16,385 nucleotides of DNA from Cryptoclostridium sp036644995 (GTDB taxonomy: Bacteria; Bacillota; Dehalobacteriia; UBA7702): assembly GCA_036644995.1 (NCBI GenBank), contig JAVXOZ010000039.1:1-16385 (forward strand), written 5' to 3'. The notes under the pieces were generated by a model, which searched no databases, was not told the DNA's origin, and saw nothing but the letters and a program-made list of their open reading frames with translations. The position numbers were made by a program, and so were the translations under genes. Each line of letters begins with the position of its first letter. Position 1 is the first letter of the stretch. Shown here in pieces: positions 1-8,385 of this stretch.

Positions 1-3000
1 TAGCAGGTGTTGCGGTGAATTTTGCAGTGTCTTTAAATGCTTTTGTTGCATCGTTAGCGGTTATTGTTCCGTTTTCAGGTTGGTTATAGCCAATTTTGTA
101 AGTAACAGGAGTCATGTTAACTTTAACGGTAACCGAGCTTGCAGGCATTGTAAAGGTGTAATTCCCTGCGGTGATTGCTCCGGCTTCAGGGCCTGTTACA
201 GGTACGTTTTTGTTCTGAGCATCGGTTACTACAACGCTTGTGATTTCATAACCAAGTACAGGTGTTACATTTACTTTAACTTCAGAATCGTAAATAGCAT
301 TGCTAATTATTCCATTAACACCTTTAATTAATACTTTTGCCTTGCCGTTAAGGTCAATGGCGGGATCAAGGGTTATGGCATAATTAATTTCTTCAAAGGT
401 GATGGTAAAGTCAACGTCAGATGCTGGCATTCTAAAGGTGTAATTACCGCCTGCAACTAAATCTGAGGCACTTGTAACAAATTCTATAGTAGCAGGTGCG
501 CCCACTGCGTTGGTGTATTTACCGATTACAGATTTAATTTGATAACCGGCATCAGGTTCTACGTAAATTTCCGGTGTAGTTATTTGATATTGGCCGGTTT
601 CATTTAGATTGTATATTCTGCCGTGGGTAAGTTTGGCACTGCTGTTTGCAATTGTTGCTTTTTCTTTTGGTGATGTGTTGCCATCATAATAACCTATTGC
701 AAAATCTCTTTGAACATAAGTTACTGTTACGGTAACGTTTTCATTGGGCATGATAAAGGTATATATACCGCCTGCTGGATTAACAGTAGCAGGATCTAAT
801 GCTACATTACCAGAAGCTCCAACCACGGTAATGGCATCAAGTTTCCAACCGGGATTTTCAGGTGTTGCTTTTACTTTAACTTCTTTAGCAAATGCAACAT
901 TGTCTGTTTCTTGTACTTTACCATTTAATAAGGTAGTGCCATTATTAACGGAAGCTAAAGTAACAGTATGGATAATGGGTGTAAATGTTGCTTTAATTGT
1001 AACATCACCTGCAGGCATTTTGTAGGTGTAATCGCCGCCTGCAACTAAATTATCAGGTACAGTTGTAAAGTTAAAGGGTGTTACAGTACCGTGTGAATCT
1101 ACATAGGAAGCGGTTACTTTGTCTATTTGGTAACCTAATTCAGGGGTTACTTTGAAAGTTTGAGTAGATTCAAAATTGCCATTGTTATTGCCGGTAACAT
1201 TTCCGTTGCTGCCGATGCTGTAAGCAATATCATAATTGCGTTGGGTGTAAACAGCGGTTATAACTGTATCTTTGTCGATGTTGAAATCGGCCATATTTAA
1301 TGTGGCTGTTGTTACCGCAGGAATAGAATCTGCTGATACCCAGCCTTGGAAATCATACCCAACATGAGAGGGGGGAGTTGGTGCTGCTGTGGGATTTTCC
1401 ATGTAAGCTACGCTTTGAGTTGTTCCGATTTGAACATTGTTGCTTTCATTTCCATCAATGAAAGTTACAGTGTATTTTTCTTTTACAAAGGTAGCGTTAA
1501 CGATAACATAGCCTGCAGGCATTTCAAATTGGTATTTTGCCCCATCTGTAATGGTTTTAAGGGCTATTGCTTTACCATTGCGTAAGGTTACGGTTAAATC
1601 TTTAAAATCATAACCTGTGGCAGGAGTTACATCCAAGGTTACAATATCCTTAACATTGGCATTGGCAATATTTGTTGTGGTTGTGCCGCTAATTGTTCTG
1701 GCAGGAATAGATGCAACCACAGTACCATTTTCATATTGTTGTGCAGGTTTTGCATTTGCAGCATTGGTATCCTCGGTATCAATGATGTAATCAATTAATT
1801 TATATTCCAACTCTATTGATACATTATTTTGAGGCATATCAAAGGTAAATGTTGTTTTATCCAGTAAATCTTCATTTTGCACACTGTTTAATGCTTTTTT
1901 GGCAACCTTATCAATAACATAAGCTGTGCCACCTGTGTCCGGTGTGTATGAAGCTACAATTCTGGAAATTTTGTAACCAGGGGTGGGTGTTACATCTAAG
2001 GTAACAGGTGAACCTTGTTTTACTGAAATTGTTTTGGCTTCAGTACCGTTTAAGGTGTATCTGCCTTCATCTAATGTGGCTTTTTTATCTACGGTTACGT
2101 CATAAGGCAAAGGTTCGGTTTTAACCAAAACTTCCACGTTTTCAGCGGGCATTGTGAATCCGTAGGTAAATAATCCTGTGGCATCTTCAGATATTTCTCT
2201 AACGGGAATATAGGTATCGCTCAACGCAGTTGTAGGTCTAAGGGATACACTTACAATTTTGTAATGAGGAGCAGCTTTTACAGAAATTTTTGAAGAAGCA
2301 TCTGTGGAACTTATAAGTGTAGATTCCAAATTGCCAACAAAGTTTCTGGTGGTTTTATTGCCGTCTTTATTATATGTATCAACATTCAATGTTTCCAAGT
2401 GATTGTTAACAGTTGCAGTTTGTGTTGCGGCGGTAATATTTTGAGCTGTGGGTTTATAAACAGGAATAACTACTGTGTTTCCTATTATTTGTGTGCGATC
2501 AGTAAATTCTTTTCCTGAATCTTTATCGATATATTTGCCTTCGGATGTATAACCGTCTACGTCTGGTATTGCGTATTTAGCCAATACATCAAAAGTGGAT
2601 TGGAATTTTACGTTTTCAATGGCACGTAAATGTCCGGTACGATCCAAAATTACCAATGAGTAGTCTGCGGCAGATGCTGCAGAAGTAATGGTTACATCTG
2701 CTGCTGGCATTTGGAATTTATAGGTGAAAACACCATCTGCTTCACTTACATATTCGGGTTTGATTACCCCACCACCGGTTTTATTTACATTAATATCTTT
2801 AATGCTGTAATTAGCGGCGGCTGTTGCTGTAAATGTAACATCAGAGCCAACTGTAGCCGTTGTGATGGCAGGATCTAATGTAAGTGTTGTGTTGGCACCG
2901 GCATTGGTAGCAACACTGTAAACATTTTTAGTTGCCATGGCGGAAATAGTTACCTCACCATTTGGCATGGTAAAGCTAAATGTGTCTCCGTTTTTGGAGA

Positions 3001-5140
3001 TTGGAACATTTGCACCTTTAAATGTTACTTTAACATCGTTATCTTTAACTATATAGTTTGCATCATTTGGTGCTACGGTAAAGTTAACTGCACTGCCAAC
3101 CTTGGCTTTGGTGTTCGGCAAGCTTGTAACAGTAACTGCGGCATTGGTAGTTTTATCAGTAATAACAGGGAATACTACTTGGGTGGCAGTGGCTGTGATT
3201 AAAACGTCGGCTTTGGGCATTTCAAACATGTACCCATAAACTTGTTGAGGTGAAGATTGAAGTTCAATTTTTTCAAAGTTAACCGCTTTGCCATTTGAGT
3301 CAAATATTTTAATTTCTTTTAATTCATAATCGGGATCAGTTGACATTGCTATAAATGGCACAGCTTCACCGGCTGCTGCTGTAATGGTATTTACCGGACC
3401 TTGAAAGAGAATTTCTGTATTTGCATCGGGGATTGTATCCACGTCAAATACATTCTGAACTGCTTTGGCAGAAATCATAACATTTTCTTCGGGCATGGAG
3501 AAAGTCCAAGTGCCGTTAACGTTTTGACAGGGAATTGCCTTGCCGGAACTTGCGCCCATAATCTTAACGTCTTCAACTATATTTCTGTCGCTTACCGCTT
3601 CTAATTTGAAATTAACTGCGGAACCAGCAGCTGCAACTTCTCCTGTTGCAGGCTTTGTAAGAGTAAAATCTAACTTAGAGTTAGCTTCAAATGCGATGTT
3701 GTAATCGCTTTTTATAGCTTTAGCACTGATGGAAACATCACCTTTGGGCATGGTGAATTGGAATGTATAAGCATTGTTTCCTTGGGTAATAGGTATGAGG
3801 GTGCTGCCCATGTTAACTGTGGGTGCACCTTTAAGGATATATCCTTCAGTGGGTGTTGCGGTAAAGGTTACAATATCCCCAACAGTGCGATAAGTAGGAG
3901 ATGAGATAGTTCTGGTCATTGGTTGGGCGTTTTGTATAACAATATCAACATTTTCTACTGTTCCTTGGGTAATGTTAAAGGTATTTTCTACGCCGTTGGC
4001 ATAAATTGTTGCTCCGGAAGTGGGCATGATAAAGGTATAAGCATTAGCATTGCCTTGAACAGGTTTTATGGGTATAATACCTGCTGTTGTTTCCACTCTT
4101 ACGGATTCAACCGCAAAATCTGCTCTGGGTGCAACATAAAATTCCACAGTAGATCCTGCAGGGTATGTGGCATTAAGTGCGGTAGTACCGCTGTTGCCAC
4201 TGTAAATATCTACATTAGTGCCAAATTTGCTTAATGCAATATCATTAGCTTCAAACACTGCGTAGTAGATGGTGGGATCCGCAGTGGTAAAGGGAAGGTT
4301 AGCACCTGCTACTAAAGTTGCGGCTGAGTCTTTAGTTGCACTCCAGCCTGTAAATTTATAGCCGGGTTTGGTAGGGGGTTTTATAAGTCCCGGTGCCTTC
4401 ACATTGGCAGTGCCCAATGGTGCTTCTATATAGTCATAAAACACACCGCTATCGGGATCTATAAATTTCACAACTTTTTGGTGGTCATTATTTTTTATCC
4501 ATTTAGCATTATAAGTGGCATCACCTTTTACTGTAACAGTGTCAATGTAAACTTTGTTATCAGCTTGGTTTATCCAACCCACGAATATATAACCATCCTG
4601 TGCGGCCGGTGTGGGCAGCGTGAATACTTGGTCGTAGTTTACGGCGTTAGTTGTAGTGCTACCTGTGCTGGTGTTATAATTGTAATCAACGAATGTTAGG
4701 GTATGTTGATTTGCGGTGTACTGAGCGGTTAAAATAATTTGGTCGTTGTCAATTTCCTTTTCGTCGTATCGTAATTCCGCAAAAGTTCTCGTGCCGTTAT
4801 AATAGCTTGTGTCTAAAACCACCATGTTGGCACCTTTGTTGTAAGTATTTGGAAACTTATTCCAATCTGTTTTCCAACCGTCAAATGTATAGCCGGGTTT
4901 GTTAGGATTTTCTTGGTTGATGGTAAAATTTATGTCGTAGGAATATCTAAAATACCCCCCCTGCCTCGTCTCTTGTAAGTCTGCATATTGTGTGTCTATT
5001 ACAGTGCCGTCGCTATCTAAATACCACACGGTAAATACATTTGACTCATTTGCCGCCATTGCAGAGGCGGACATTGCGAACATTAGCACCATAATAGCTG
5101 TTATGCCAAGCCATAGTAAGCGCTTTTTAGGTTTTTTCAT
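1..5140 (-). CDS. Giant secreted InlB-type B-repeat surface protein, 3' end outside the window (partial)
   Basis: One uninterrupted minus-strand frame of about 1,713 codons starts at ATG 5140 and runs off the left edge. Its start has a strong AGGAGG site (about 5146-5151). The first 30 residues form a signal peptide: basic MKKPKKR, a hydrophobic core, then a likely cleavage near A-M-A. Three InlB-B/Flg_new (Listeria-Bacteroides repeat)-like units follow, with GYTFDGW, GYIFVGW and GYKFTGW near residues 85, 170 and 250; another similar unit lies near 1235-1290. The rest is about 13 divergent B-repeats of roughly 85-105 residues. Each carries a Y-x-F-x-MP core, with the Met at residues 372, 464, 549, 641, 725, 811, 997, 1102, 1207, 1375, 1464, 1571 and 1665, all in frame. 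These domains are known from adhesin-like surface proteins of Gram-positives. Function is inferred. The wall or S-layer anchor would be at the unseen C terminus. Confidence 0.9.
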   Translation of the reverse strand, partial: MKKPKKRLLWLGITAIMVLMFAMSASAMAANESNVFTVWYLDSDGTVIDTQYADLQETRQGGYFRYSYDINFTINQENPNKPGYTFDGWKTDWNKFPNTYNKGANMVVLDTSYYNGTRTFAELRYDEKEIDNDQIILTAQYTANQHTLTFVDYNYNTSTGSTTTNAVNYDQVFTLPTPAAQDGYIFVGWINQADNKVYIDTVTVKGDATYNAKWIKNNDHQKVVKFIDPDSGVFYDYIEAPLGTANVKAPGLIKPPTKPGYKFTGWSATKDSAATLVAGANLPFTTADPTIYYAVFEANDIALSKFGTNVDIYSGNSGTTALNATYPAGSTVEFYVAPRADFAVESVRVETTAGIIPIKPVQGNANAYTFIMPTSGATIYANGVENTFNITQGTVENVDIVIQNAQPMTRTISSPTYRTVGDIVTFTATPTEGYILKGAPTVNMGSTLIPITQGNNAYTFQFTMPKGDVSISAKAIKSDYNIAFEANSKLDFTLTKPATGEVAAAGSAVNFKLEAVSDRNIVEDVKIMGASSGKAIPCQNVNGTWTFSMPEENVMISAKAVQNVFDVDTIPDANTEILFQGPVNTITAAAGEAVPFIAMSTDPDYELKEIKIFDSNGKAVNFEKIELQSSPQQVYGYMFEMPKADVLITATATQVVFPVITDKTTNAAVTVTSLPNTKAKVGSAVNFTVAPNDANYIVKDNDVKVTFKGANVPISKNGDTFSFTMPNGEVTISAMATKNVYSVATNAGANTTLTLDPAITTATVGSDVTFTATAAANYSIKDINVNKTGGGVIKPEYVSEADGVFTYKFQMPAADVTITSAASAADYSLVILDRTGHLRAIENVKFQSTFDVLAKYAIPDVDGYTSEGKYIDKDSGKEFTDRTQIIGNTVVIPVYKPTAQNITAATQTATVNNHLETLNVDTYNKDGNKTTRNFVGNLESTLISSTDASSKISVKAAPHYKIVSVSLRPTTALSDTYIPVREISEDATGLFTYGFTMPAENVEVLVKTEPLPYDVTVDKKATLDEGRYTLNGTEAKTISVKQGSPVTLDVTPTPGYKISRIVASYTPDTGGTAYVIDKVAKKALNSVQNEDLLDKTTFTFDMPQNNVSIELEYKLIDYIIDTEDTNAANAKPAQQYENGTVVASIPARTISGTTTTNIANANVKDIVTLDVTPATGYDFKDLTVTLRNGKAIALKTITDGAKYQFEMPAGYVIVNATFVKEKYTVTFIDGNESNNVQIGTTQSVAYMENPTAAPTPPSHVGYDFQGWVSADSIPAVTTATLNMADFNIDKDTVITAVYTQRNYDIAYSIGSNGNVTGNNNGNFESTQTFKVTPELGYQIDKVTASYVDSHGTVTPFNFTTVPDNLVAGGDYTYKMPAGDVTIKATFTPIIHTVTLASVNNGTTLLNGKVQETDNVAFAKEVKVKATPENPGWKLDAITVVGASGNVALDPATVNPAGGIYTFIMPNENVTVTVTYVQRDFAIGYYDGNTSPKEKATIANSSAKLTHGRIYNLNETGQYQITTPEIYVEPDAGYQIKSVIGKYTNAVGAPATIEFVTSASDLVAGGNYTFRMPASDVDFTITFEEINYAITLDPAIDLNGKAKVLIKGVNGIISNAIYDSEVKVNVTPVLGYEITSVVVTDAQNKNVPVTGPEAGAITAGNYTFTMPASSVTVKVNMTPVTYKIGYNQPENGTITANDATKAFKDTAKFTATPA

Positions 5141-5227
5141 ATTTTTCCTCCTTGTGTTTTACATTTTTATTCTTTAAAAGTTGAAATAAAGTAATATCTG
5201 AATCTAAAAGTATTTAAATTTCAGATT

Positions 5228-5353
5228 GTGAGGCTGGTAAGAAAGGCTTAGATTGGGTAAAACTCCCTGAGCAGCGGTTGATTATGTACCCAGATGTACA
5301 TAAGCAGTCCATGGGAAGTGATTTTACCGAATATCAGACTTTATCCACAGCAT
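5228..5353 (+). repeat. Nested-palindrome repeat element, copy 1
   Basis: About 123 bp align with 8873-8995 at roughly 85% identity by eye, with one single-base gap. The core hairpin is perfect here: TATGTAC (5283-5289) pairs with GTACATA (5296-5302) across a 6-nt loop. The next helix outward (GATTGGGTAAAA near 5250 with TTTTACCGAAT near 5322) has a mismatch that copy 2 lacks, and the outer arm AGGCTGG/ACAGCAT is partly decayed, so this copy looks older. The copy ends in TTATCCACA (5341-5349), which matches the consensus DnaA box. It is flanked by 22-bp imperfect direct repeats at 5200-5221 and 5355-5376 (20 of 22 matching) that are unrelated to those around copy 2. No ORF; possibly a MITE-like element or a structured RNA. 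Confidence 0.8.
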
Positions 5354-5434
5354 AGAATCTAAAAGCATTTAGATTTTGCATCCCCCCTAATAAATCTTTC
5401 ACTGATAGTTCCGTGGTATATAATTTTAATATTA

Positions 5435-5474
5435 AATATGGCAAATAAATTTTTAATATGGCAAATAAATTTTT
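5435..5474. repeat. 20-bp tandem duplication
   Basis: Two perfect adjacent copies of a 20-bp AT-rich unit beginning AATATGGCAAAT (5435-5454 and 5455-5474) lie in the non-coding gap. Probably replication slippage; no function is suggested by the sequence. Confidence 0.85.
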
Positions 5475-5653
5475 GCTATTAAAAAAACAGCAATATTGAT
5501 TAAACAGCTCTATAAAACATTGGCTTATTAAACAAATACCCACAGTATATTTTTTTGGTGCATATTGCACTGTGGAGATATAATATTACGAGGAATTAAT
5601 TTACACAAAACCTCATTTTGCTATATCTAAATAAAAGTATAAAAATCTCACAC

Positions 5654-5998
5654 CTATCTTTTATTTTCTGTGTTGCTGTGGTTTCCCCGCTGTGTTTTTT
5701 TACCCCTTTGTGAACGAATACACAAGGCAGTAATTATTGCACCTGCGGTAAAAGCCAAAACCCCAATGAGCACATAAGCATCTGCGGCACCCCAAAGTAA
5801 AATAGCACCATATCCTTGAATTTCCGCCGTGCCCATAGGTAATCCTTTTGCCACGGTACTAAATATTACACCCAAACCAACTGTTAATAAAAGAGAAATT
5901 ATGGTAAGTGCACCCATAAGGTGATGTTCTTTATTTCTTCGAATTTTTTTGGTGCGTAAAATCACTTCTTCGCAACGGTACGCTATCCTGTTATCCAT
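5654..5998 (-). CDS. Small two-TM membrane protein, paralogue of the 7494-7844 product
   Basis: 114 residues from ATG 5998, preceded by GGGAGGT at suitable spacing. A basic N-terminal segment of about 27 residues is followed by TM1 (about 28-50), an external loop of about 23 residues, TM2 (about 74-94) and a basic, hydrophilic tail. This predicts both ends in the cytoplasm. It is clearly related to the product of 7494-7844: the R-T/K-rich N segment, L-x-VGLG in TM1 and Y-V-L-I-x-x-L-x-F-x-x-G-A in TM2 are shared. About 200 bp separate it from the protease gene upstream, so it may have its own promoter or be the last gene of the same transcript. I recognise no family. By context with a sigma factor and a PrsW-type protease, it could be a membrane anti-sigma factor or protease substrate; this is inference only. 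Confidence 0.75.
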   Translation of the reverse strand: MDNRIAYRCEEVILRTKKIRRNKEHHLMGALTIISLLLTVGLGVIFSTVAKGLPMGTAEIQGYGAILLWGAADAYVLIGVLAFTAGAIITALCIRSQRGKKTQRGNHSNTENKR

Positions 5999-6197
5999 GG
6001 CAAGACCTCCCTTCCAAACAACCGTCTATATACTTAAATACATAAAAGGGTAAAAGTACTCACCTAAGTTTAAAAATATTTCGCTTTTTTAAATAAAATC
6101 CTCTAATTTTCCCGAAAATACCGTAATTACGCAAAAATATTGAACTTTCGCAAAAAAATAACCCTACAAATCACCAATAATAGGCTTTGTTAACTGC
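5999..6197 (-). other. Intergenic gap between the protease gene and the second two-TM gene
   Basis: 199 bp of AT-rich sequence with no gene. On the minus strand, TTTACC and TATATA about 16 nt apart (near 6023-6050) could be a weak promoter for the downstream 114-residue gene, but each box matches the consensus at only 4 of 6 positions. No terminator hairpin is visible, so read-through from the upstream genes is possible. Confidence 0.4.
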
Positions 6198-6875
6198 CTA
6201 AAAGGTAGCTTCAAAATCTTCACTTTTATCTTCCTTATATATAGGGTCTTGTGGATAACCAATTATCCGCATAATAATAATGCCAAGGGTTACAGTAACA
6301 ATGGGGAAAAGATAGCCCAAGGTTTGCATTGCCCCACCTGCACTTACCAAGAGGTTAAATATGGCATGGTAGGTTATGGCGGCACAGAGCAAGCCAAAAG
6401 TTCCTGCCAGTTTCAGCCAAGGATATTTCCAAATAAAAATCAAGCCATAGCCAATGAGAACACCGCAAATAATGTGCATTGCCCCTGCACCAAACCCACG
6501 CATAAGCAAGTGCAACACTTGGGTTGCCCCGTGTTCCGTAAGGTAACAGGCATTTTCAAAAGTAGCAAAGCTGGCAGCTATGGTAAAAATTGCCATTTGT
6601 GCATCTTTTGTTTTAGGCTCGAATATTAAAATATAAAAAACCAAAGGCAGCAGCTTTAGTATTTCCTCCACTACCGGTGCAATTTCCACAGCAGCGGCTA
6701 CAATATCCGCACCGTAAAAACGGGCAAAAAAACTATTGATATAGGCAGCAAGCAAACAAGCAACATACCCTGCTATTACAAAAACAAAGGCTCGGCAATA
6801 TTTTCGCCCTGCACAAATTGCCCCCACAAGCATGGGTGCAGTTAAACAAATGAATACACTTTCAATATATGTCAT
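6198..6875 (-). CDS. PrsW-family intramembrane metalloprotease
   Basis: 225 residues from ATG 6875. That start overlaps the stop of the preceding gene as ATGA and sits behind a GGCGGTGG stretch; the longer open frame upstream lies inside the neighbour and is not used. The protein is a polytopic membrane protein with the PrsW pattern in order: E70-E71-x-x-K74 (VVEEILK), F106-E107-N108, R126, H134 (MHIICG) and H170 with N174 (YHAIFN). These are the Glu/His positions expected for the zinc site of this superfamily, which also includes CAAX-type proteases. B. subtilis PrsW makes the first cut in anti-sigma factor RsiW and so releases SigW. Here the gene follows a sigma factor and two small membrane proteins, so a role in regulated proteolysis is likely. 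The actual substrate is unknown. Confidence 0.85.
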   Translation of the reverse strand: MTYIESVFICLTAPMLVGAICAGRKYCRAFVFVIAGYVACLLAAYINSFFARFYGADIVAAAVEIAPVVEEILKLLPLVFYILIFEPKTKDAQMAIFTIAASFATFENACYLTEHGATQVLHLLMRGFGAGAMHIICGVLIGYGLIFIWKYPWLKLAGTFGLLCAAITYHAIFNLLVSAGGAMQTLGYLFPIVTVTLGIIIMRIIGYPQDPIYKEDKSEDFEATF

Positions 6876-7501
6876 GAATCCACCGCCTTTAGCAAAGCAG
6901 GCATTAGGGCAAAAAGCCCCGCAGTAAGGAGAAAATCGCACCAAAAATAGGGGTTTGCCAAGGTGCTTTCCTTAAAATAGCAAGAACTTATCCAGAGGAT
7001 AAACTCCGCAAAAATCACAAAGAGAATAGCTATGTGAATATATTGCAGCCGTGGTTTCAAAGCGCCGTGTTGCCGTGCAAAAAGTAAACCTCTTGTGGAG
7101 AGATAGCCACAGCCTGTTAAAAGCAGGCACCATATCAAAGTATTTATATCGTTGCCAAAAGAACAAAGATGCCAGGTCATTAAAAGCAATACCAGAACCA
7201 CAAGGAAGGCATAAATAGACCTGTAACCACGTTCCTCGGGTTGAGCAATAAACAAATTCAGCAGCAGTAAAAACAAAAAGCCGGCAATCCAAGAAAGGTC
7301 TGACACATAGAAAAATCTTGGGGTATAGCCATTAAGAACCAGATATAAAAGCCAATATATCAAGCCCAAACAAAAAGTTCCGTAAAAGCAAGCCAGAAGA
7401 AAAAATAACTGACTTTTATGGCGAAAGGCATAAATACCTGCCCACAAACCACAGCCCATGGTTACACACAGCTGAATGGCATTATCTATAATTTCAATCA
7501 T
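6872..7501 (-). CDS. Seven-TM membrane protein of unknown function
   Basis: 209 residues if started at ATG 7501, which has a GGTGATTG stretch just upstream and overlaps the previous stop by 8 bp; an alternative ATG at 7513 adds four residues. Seven hydrophobic segments can be drawn at about 9-27, 31-57, 66-86, 95-114, 121-141, 154-175 and 184-204, with short basic loops (R-H-K at 27-29, R-x-R-x-x-x at 137-151). There is no soluble output domain. It ends in an ATGA overlap with the protease gene, so the two are translationally coupled. I recognise no family. The architecture would suit a sensor or a scaffold for the protease, but nothing in the sequence proves this. Transporter-like motifs are absent. 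Confidence 0.75.
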   Translation of the reverse strand: MIEIIDNAIQLCVTMGCGLWAGIYAFRHKSQLFFLLACFYGTFCLGLIYWLLYLVLNGYTPRFFYVSDLSWIAGFLFLLLLNLFIAQPEERGYRSIYAFLVVLVLLLMTWHLCSFGNDINTLIWCLLLTGCGYLSTRGLLFARQHGALKPRLQYIHIAILFVIFAEFILWISSCYFKESTLANPYFWCDFLLTAGLFALMPALLKAVDS

Positions 7502-7844
7502 CACAATCACCATTGGAGTGATCTTTTAGTGCAGATTTACGGTGCAAATAAGAACACAGCATGGTAACGCAAGCCCCAAGGATAAAAGACAATAAAGCTA
7601 TAAGCACATAACCCATGGCATTGCCCACCGCAAATATACTTGCCATATCAGAGTTTTCCAAAGCTTCCATGGCTTCCATTTTTATCATAATATCGGGCAT
7701 GGAAAAACCTAAACCCACAATCAAAACAAGGCAGGCAACCATGGAGCACAAACCAACAACTCCATTTTTAAGGTTTTTTTCTCTATTTTTTAATTCCGCT
7801 GTCCGCTGATTCACAGCGGCTATGCGTTTATCGGTACTGCGCAC
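7494..7844 (-). CDS. Small two-TM membrane protein following the sigma factor
   Basis: 116 residues from GTG 7844, with GGAGG nine bases upstream; the start overlaps the last codons of the sigma gene (17 bp). A charged, probably helical N segment of about 27 residues (KRIAAVNQRTAELKNREKN) precedes TM1 (about 28-49), an acidic external loop of about 28 residues (IKMEAMEALENSD) and TM2 (about 78-100), then a hydrophilic tail. It is a paralogue of the 5654-5998 product. A gene directly after and overlapping an ECF-like sigma gene is the usual place for its anti-sigma factor. The cytoplasmic N segment is short for known anti-sigma domains (ZAS or RsiW types) and has no zinc motif. Family unknown. 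Confidence 0.8.
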   Translation of the reverse strand: MRSTDKRIAAVNQRTAELKNREKNLKNGVVGLCSMVACLVLIVGLGFSMPDIMIKMEAMEALENSDMASIFAVGNAMGYVLIALLSFILGACVTMLCSYLHRKSALKDHSNGDCDD

Positions 7845-8385
7845 CGGTTATTCCCTCCTTTTCCAAAATTGGACGTAAGGCTTTTTTACCACGATAGGCA
7901 AGGTTATCTATTTGCTTTTCGGTTTTATTCATAACCCGAGCCGCCTCTGCGTGGGTCATTCCCTCAAAGTAGAGAAGATACATGGCTTCCCGATAATCAA
8001 TATTTATCTTTTCCATGGCAAATCGCAAAGTAGTGCCCAGTTCTTTTTTTCCTAAAACATCTTCAACTAATTCTGCACCCTGAGGCTCTTTTTCTAAATC
8101 TTCAAAACCGAAAAAACATTGACGGCGATTTTTTGCCTCATAGCGCAACCCAAGGTTACGCCCTATTTTAAACAAATAAGCTTTGAAACCATGATTGTAA
8201 ATCTTTGGTTTTTTTGCCATCATCCGTGCAAATGCCTCTATCATCAAATCTTCTGAATCTTGCAAATCATGGATAATGCCGTTTATATATAAGGTTAAGC
8301 TGTTGCCGTATCGCTCCATCAGCTCTCGCAATCCGCTTTCATCACCATCTAAATAGCGATGATATAATAATTCATCACTTTCCAT
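7828..8385 (-). CDS. ECF-like sigma-70 family RNA polymerase sigma factor
   Basis: 185 residues from ATG 8385. Region 2 spans about residues 8-85 (YLDGDESGLRELMERY, then DSEDLMIEAFARM, the usual ECF helix 2.1-2.2 pattern). Region 4 spans about 118-175 (YREAMYLLYFEGMTHAEAA followed by the recognition helix around NKTEKQIDNLAYRGKKALR). Length is normal for a two-domain ECF factor. Start choice is uncertain: ATG 8385 matches family N termini and follows GGTTGTGAT, while an in-frame TTG at 8442 has a better GGAGG seven bases upstream and would add 19 residues unlike the family. The gene overlaps the leader ORF upstream by 11 bp and the two-TM gene downstream by 17 bp, implying coupled translation. 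It should direct RNA polymerase to a small regulon, possibly including its own locus. Confidence 0.9.
   Translation of the reverse strand: MESDELLYHRYLDGDESGLRELMERYGNSLTLYINGIIHDLQDSEDLMIEAFARMMAKKPKIYNHGFKAYLFKIGRNLGLRYEAKNRRQCFFGFEDLEKEPQGAELVEDVLGKKELGTTLRFAMEKINIDYREAMYLLYFEGMTHAEAARVMNKTEKQIDNLAYRGKKALRPILEKEGITGAQYR

Larger units (their letters stand above)
5141..5653. other. AT-rich intergenic region between the surface protein and the small two-TM gene
   Basis: No convincing gene. It separates the 5' end of the surface-protein gene from the 3' end of the upstream minus-strand gene set, so it should hold the surface-protein promoter. I could not pick a clear -35/-10 pair. It contains copy 1 of the palindromic repeat element (5228-5353), the direct repeats flanking that copy (5200-5221 and 5355-5376), and a 20-bp tandem duplication (5435-5474). 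A 78-codon open frame at 5334-5570 has no ribosome site and overlaps the repeat, so it is not called. Confidence 0.7.

Noticed and set aside
80..5177. Several short plus-strand open frames across the surface-protein gene
   Set aside because: They are antisense to one continuous 1,713-codon frame with regularly spaced repeat motifs and have no independent support.
5334..5570. A 78-codon minus-strand open frame in the gap next to repeat copy 1
   Set aside because: No ribosome site, no recognisable domain, and its 3' end runs into the palindromic element.
6250..6258. A third DnaA-box 9-mer (TGTGGATAA, reverse complement)
   Set aside because: It lies inside the PrsW-family coding sequence, where it encodes Y-P-Q in frame, so coincidence is likely.
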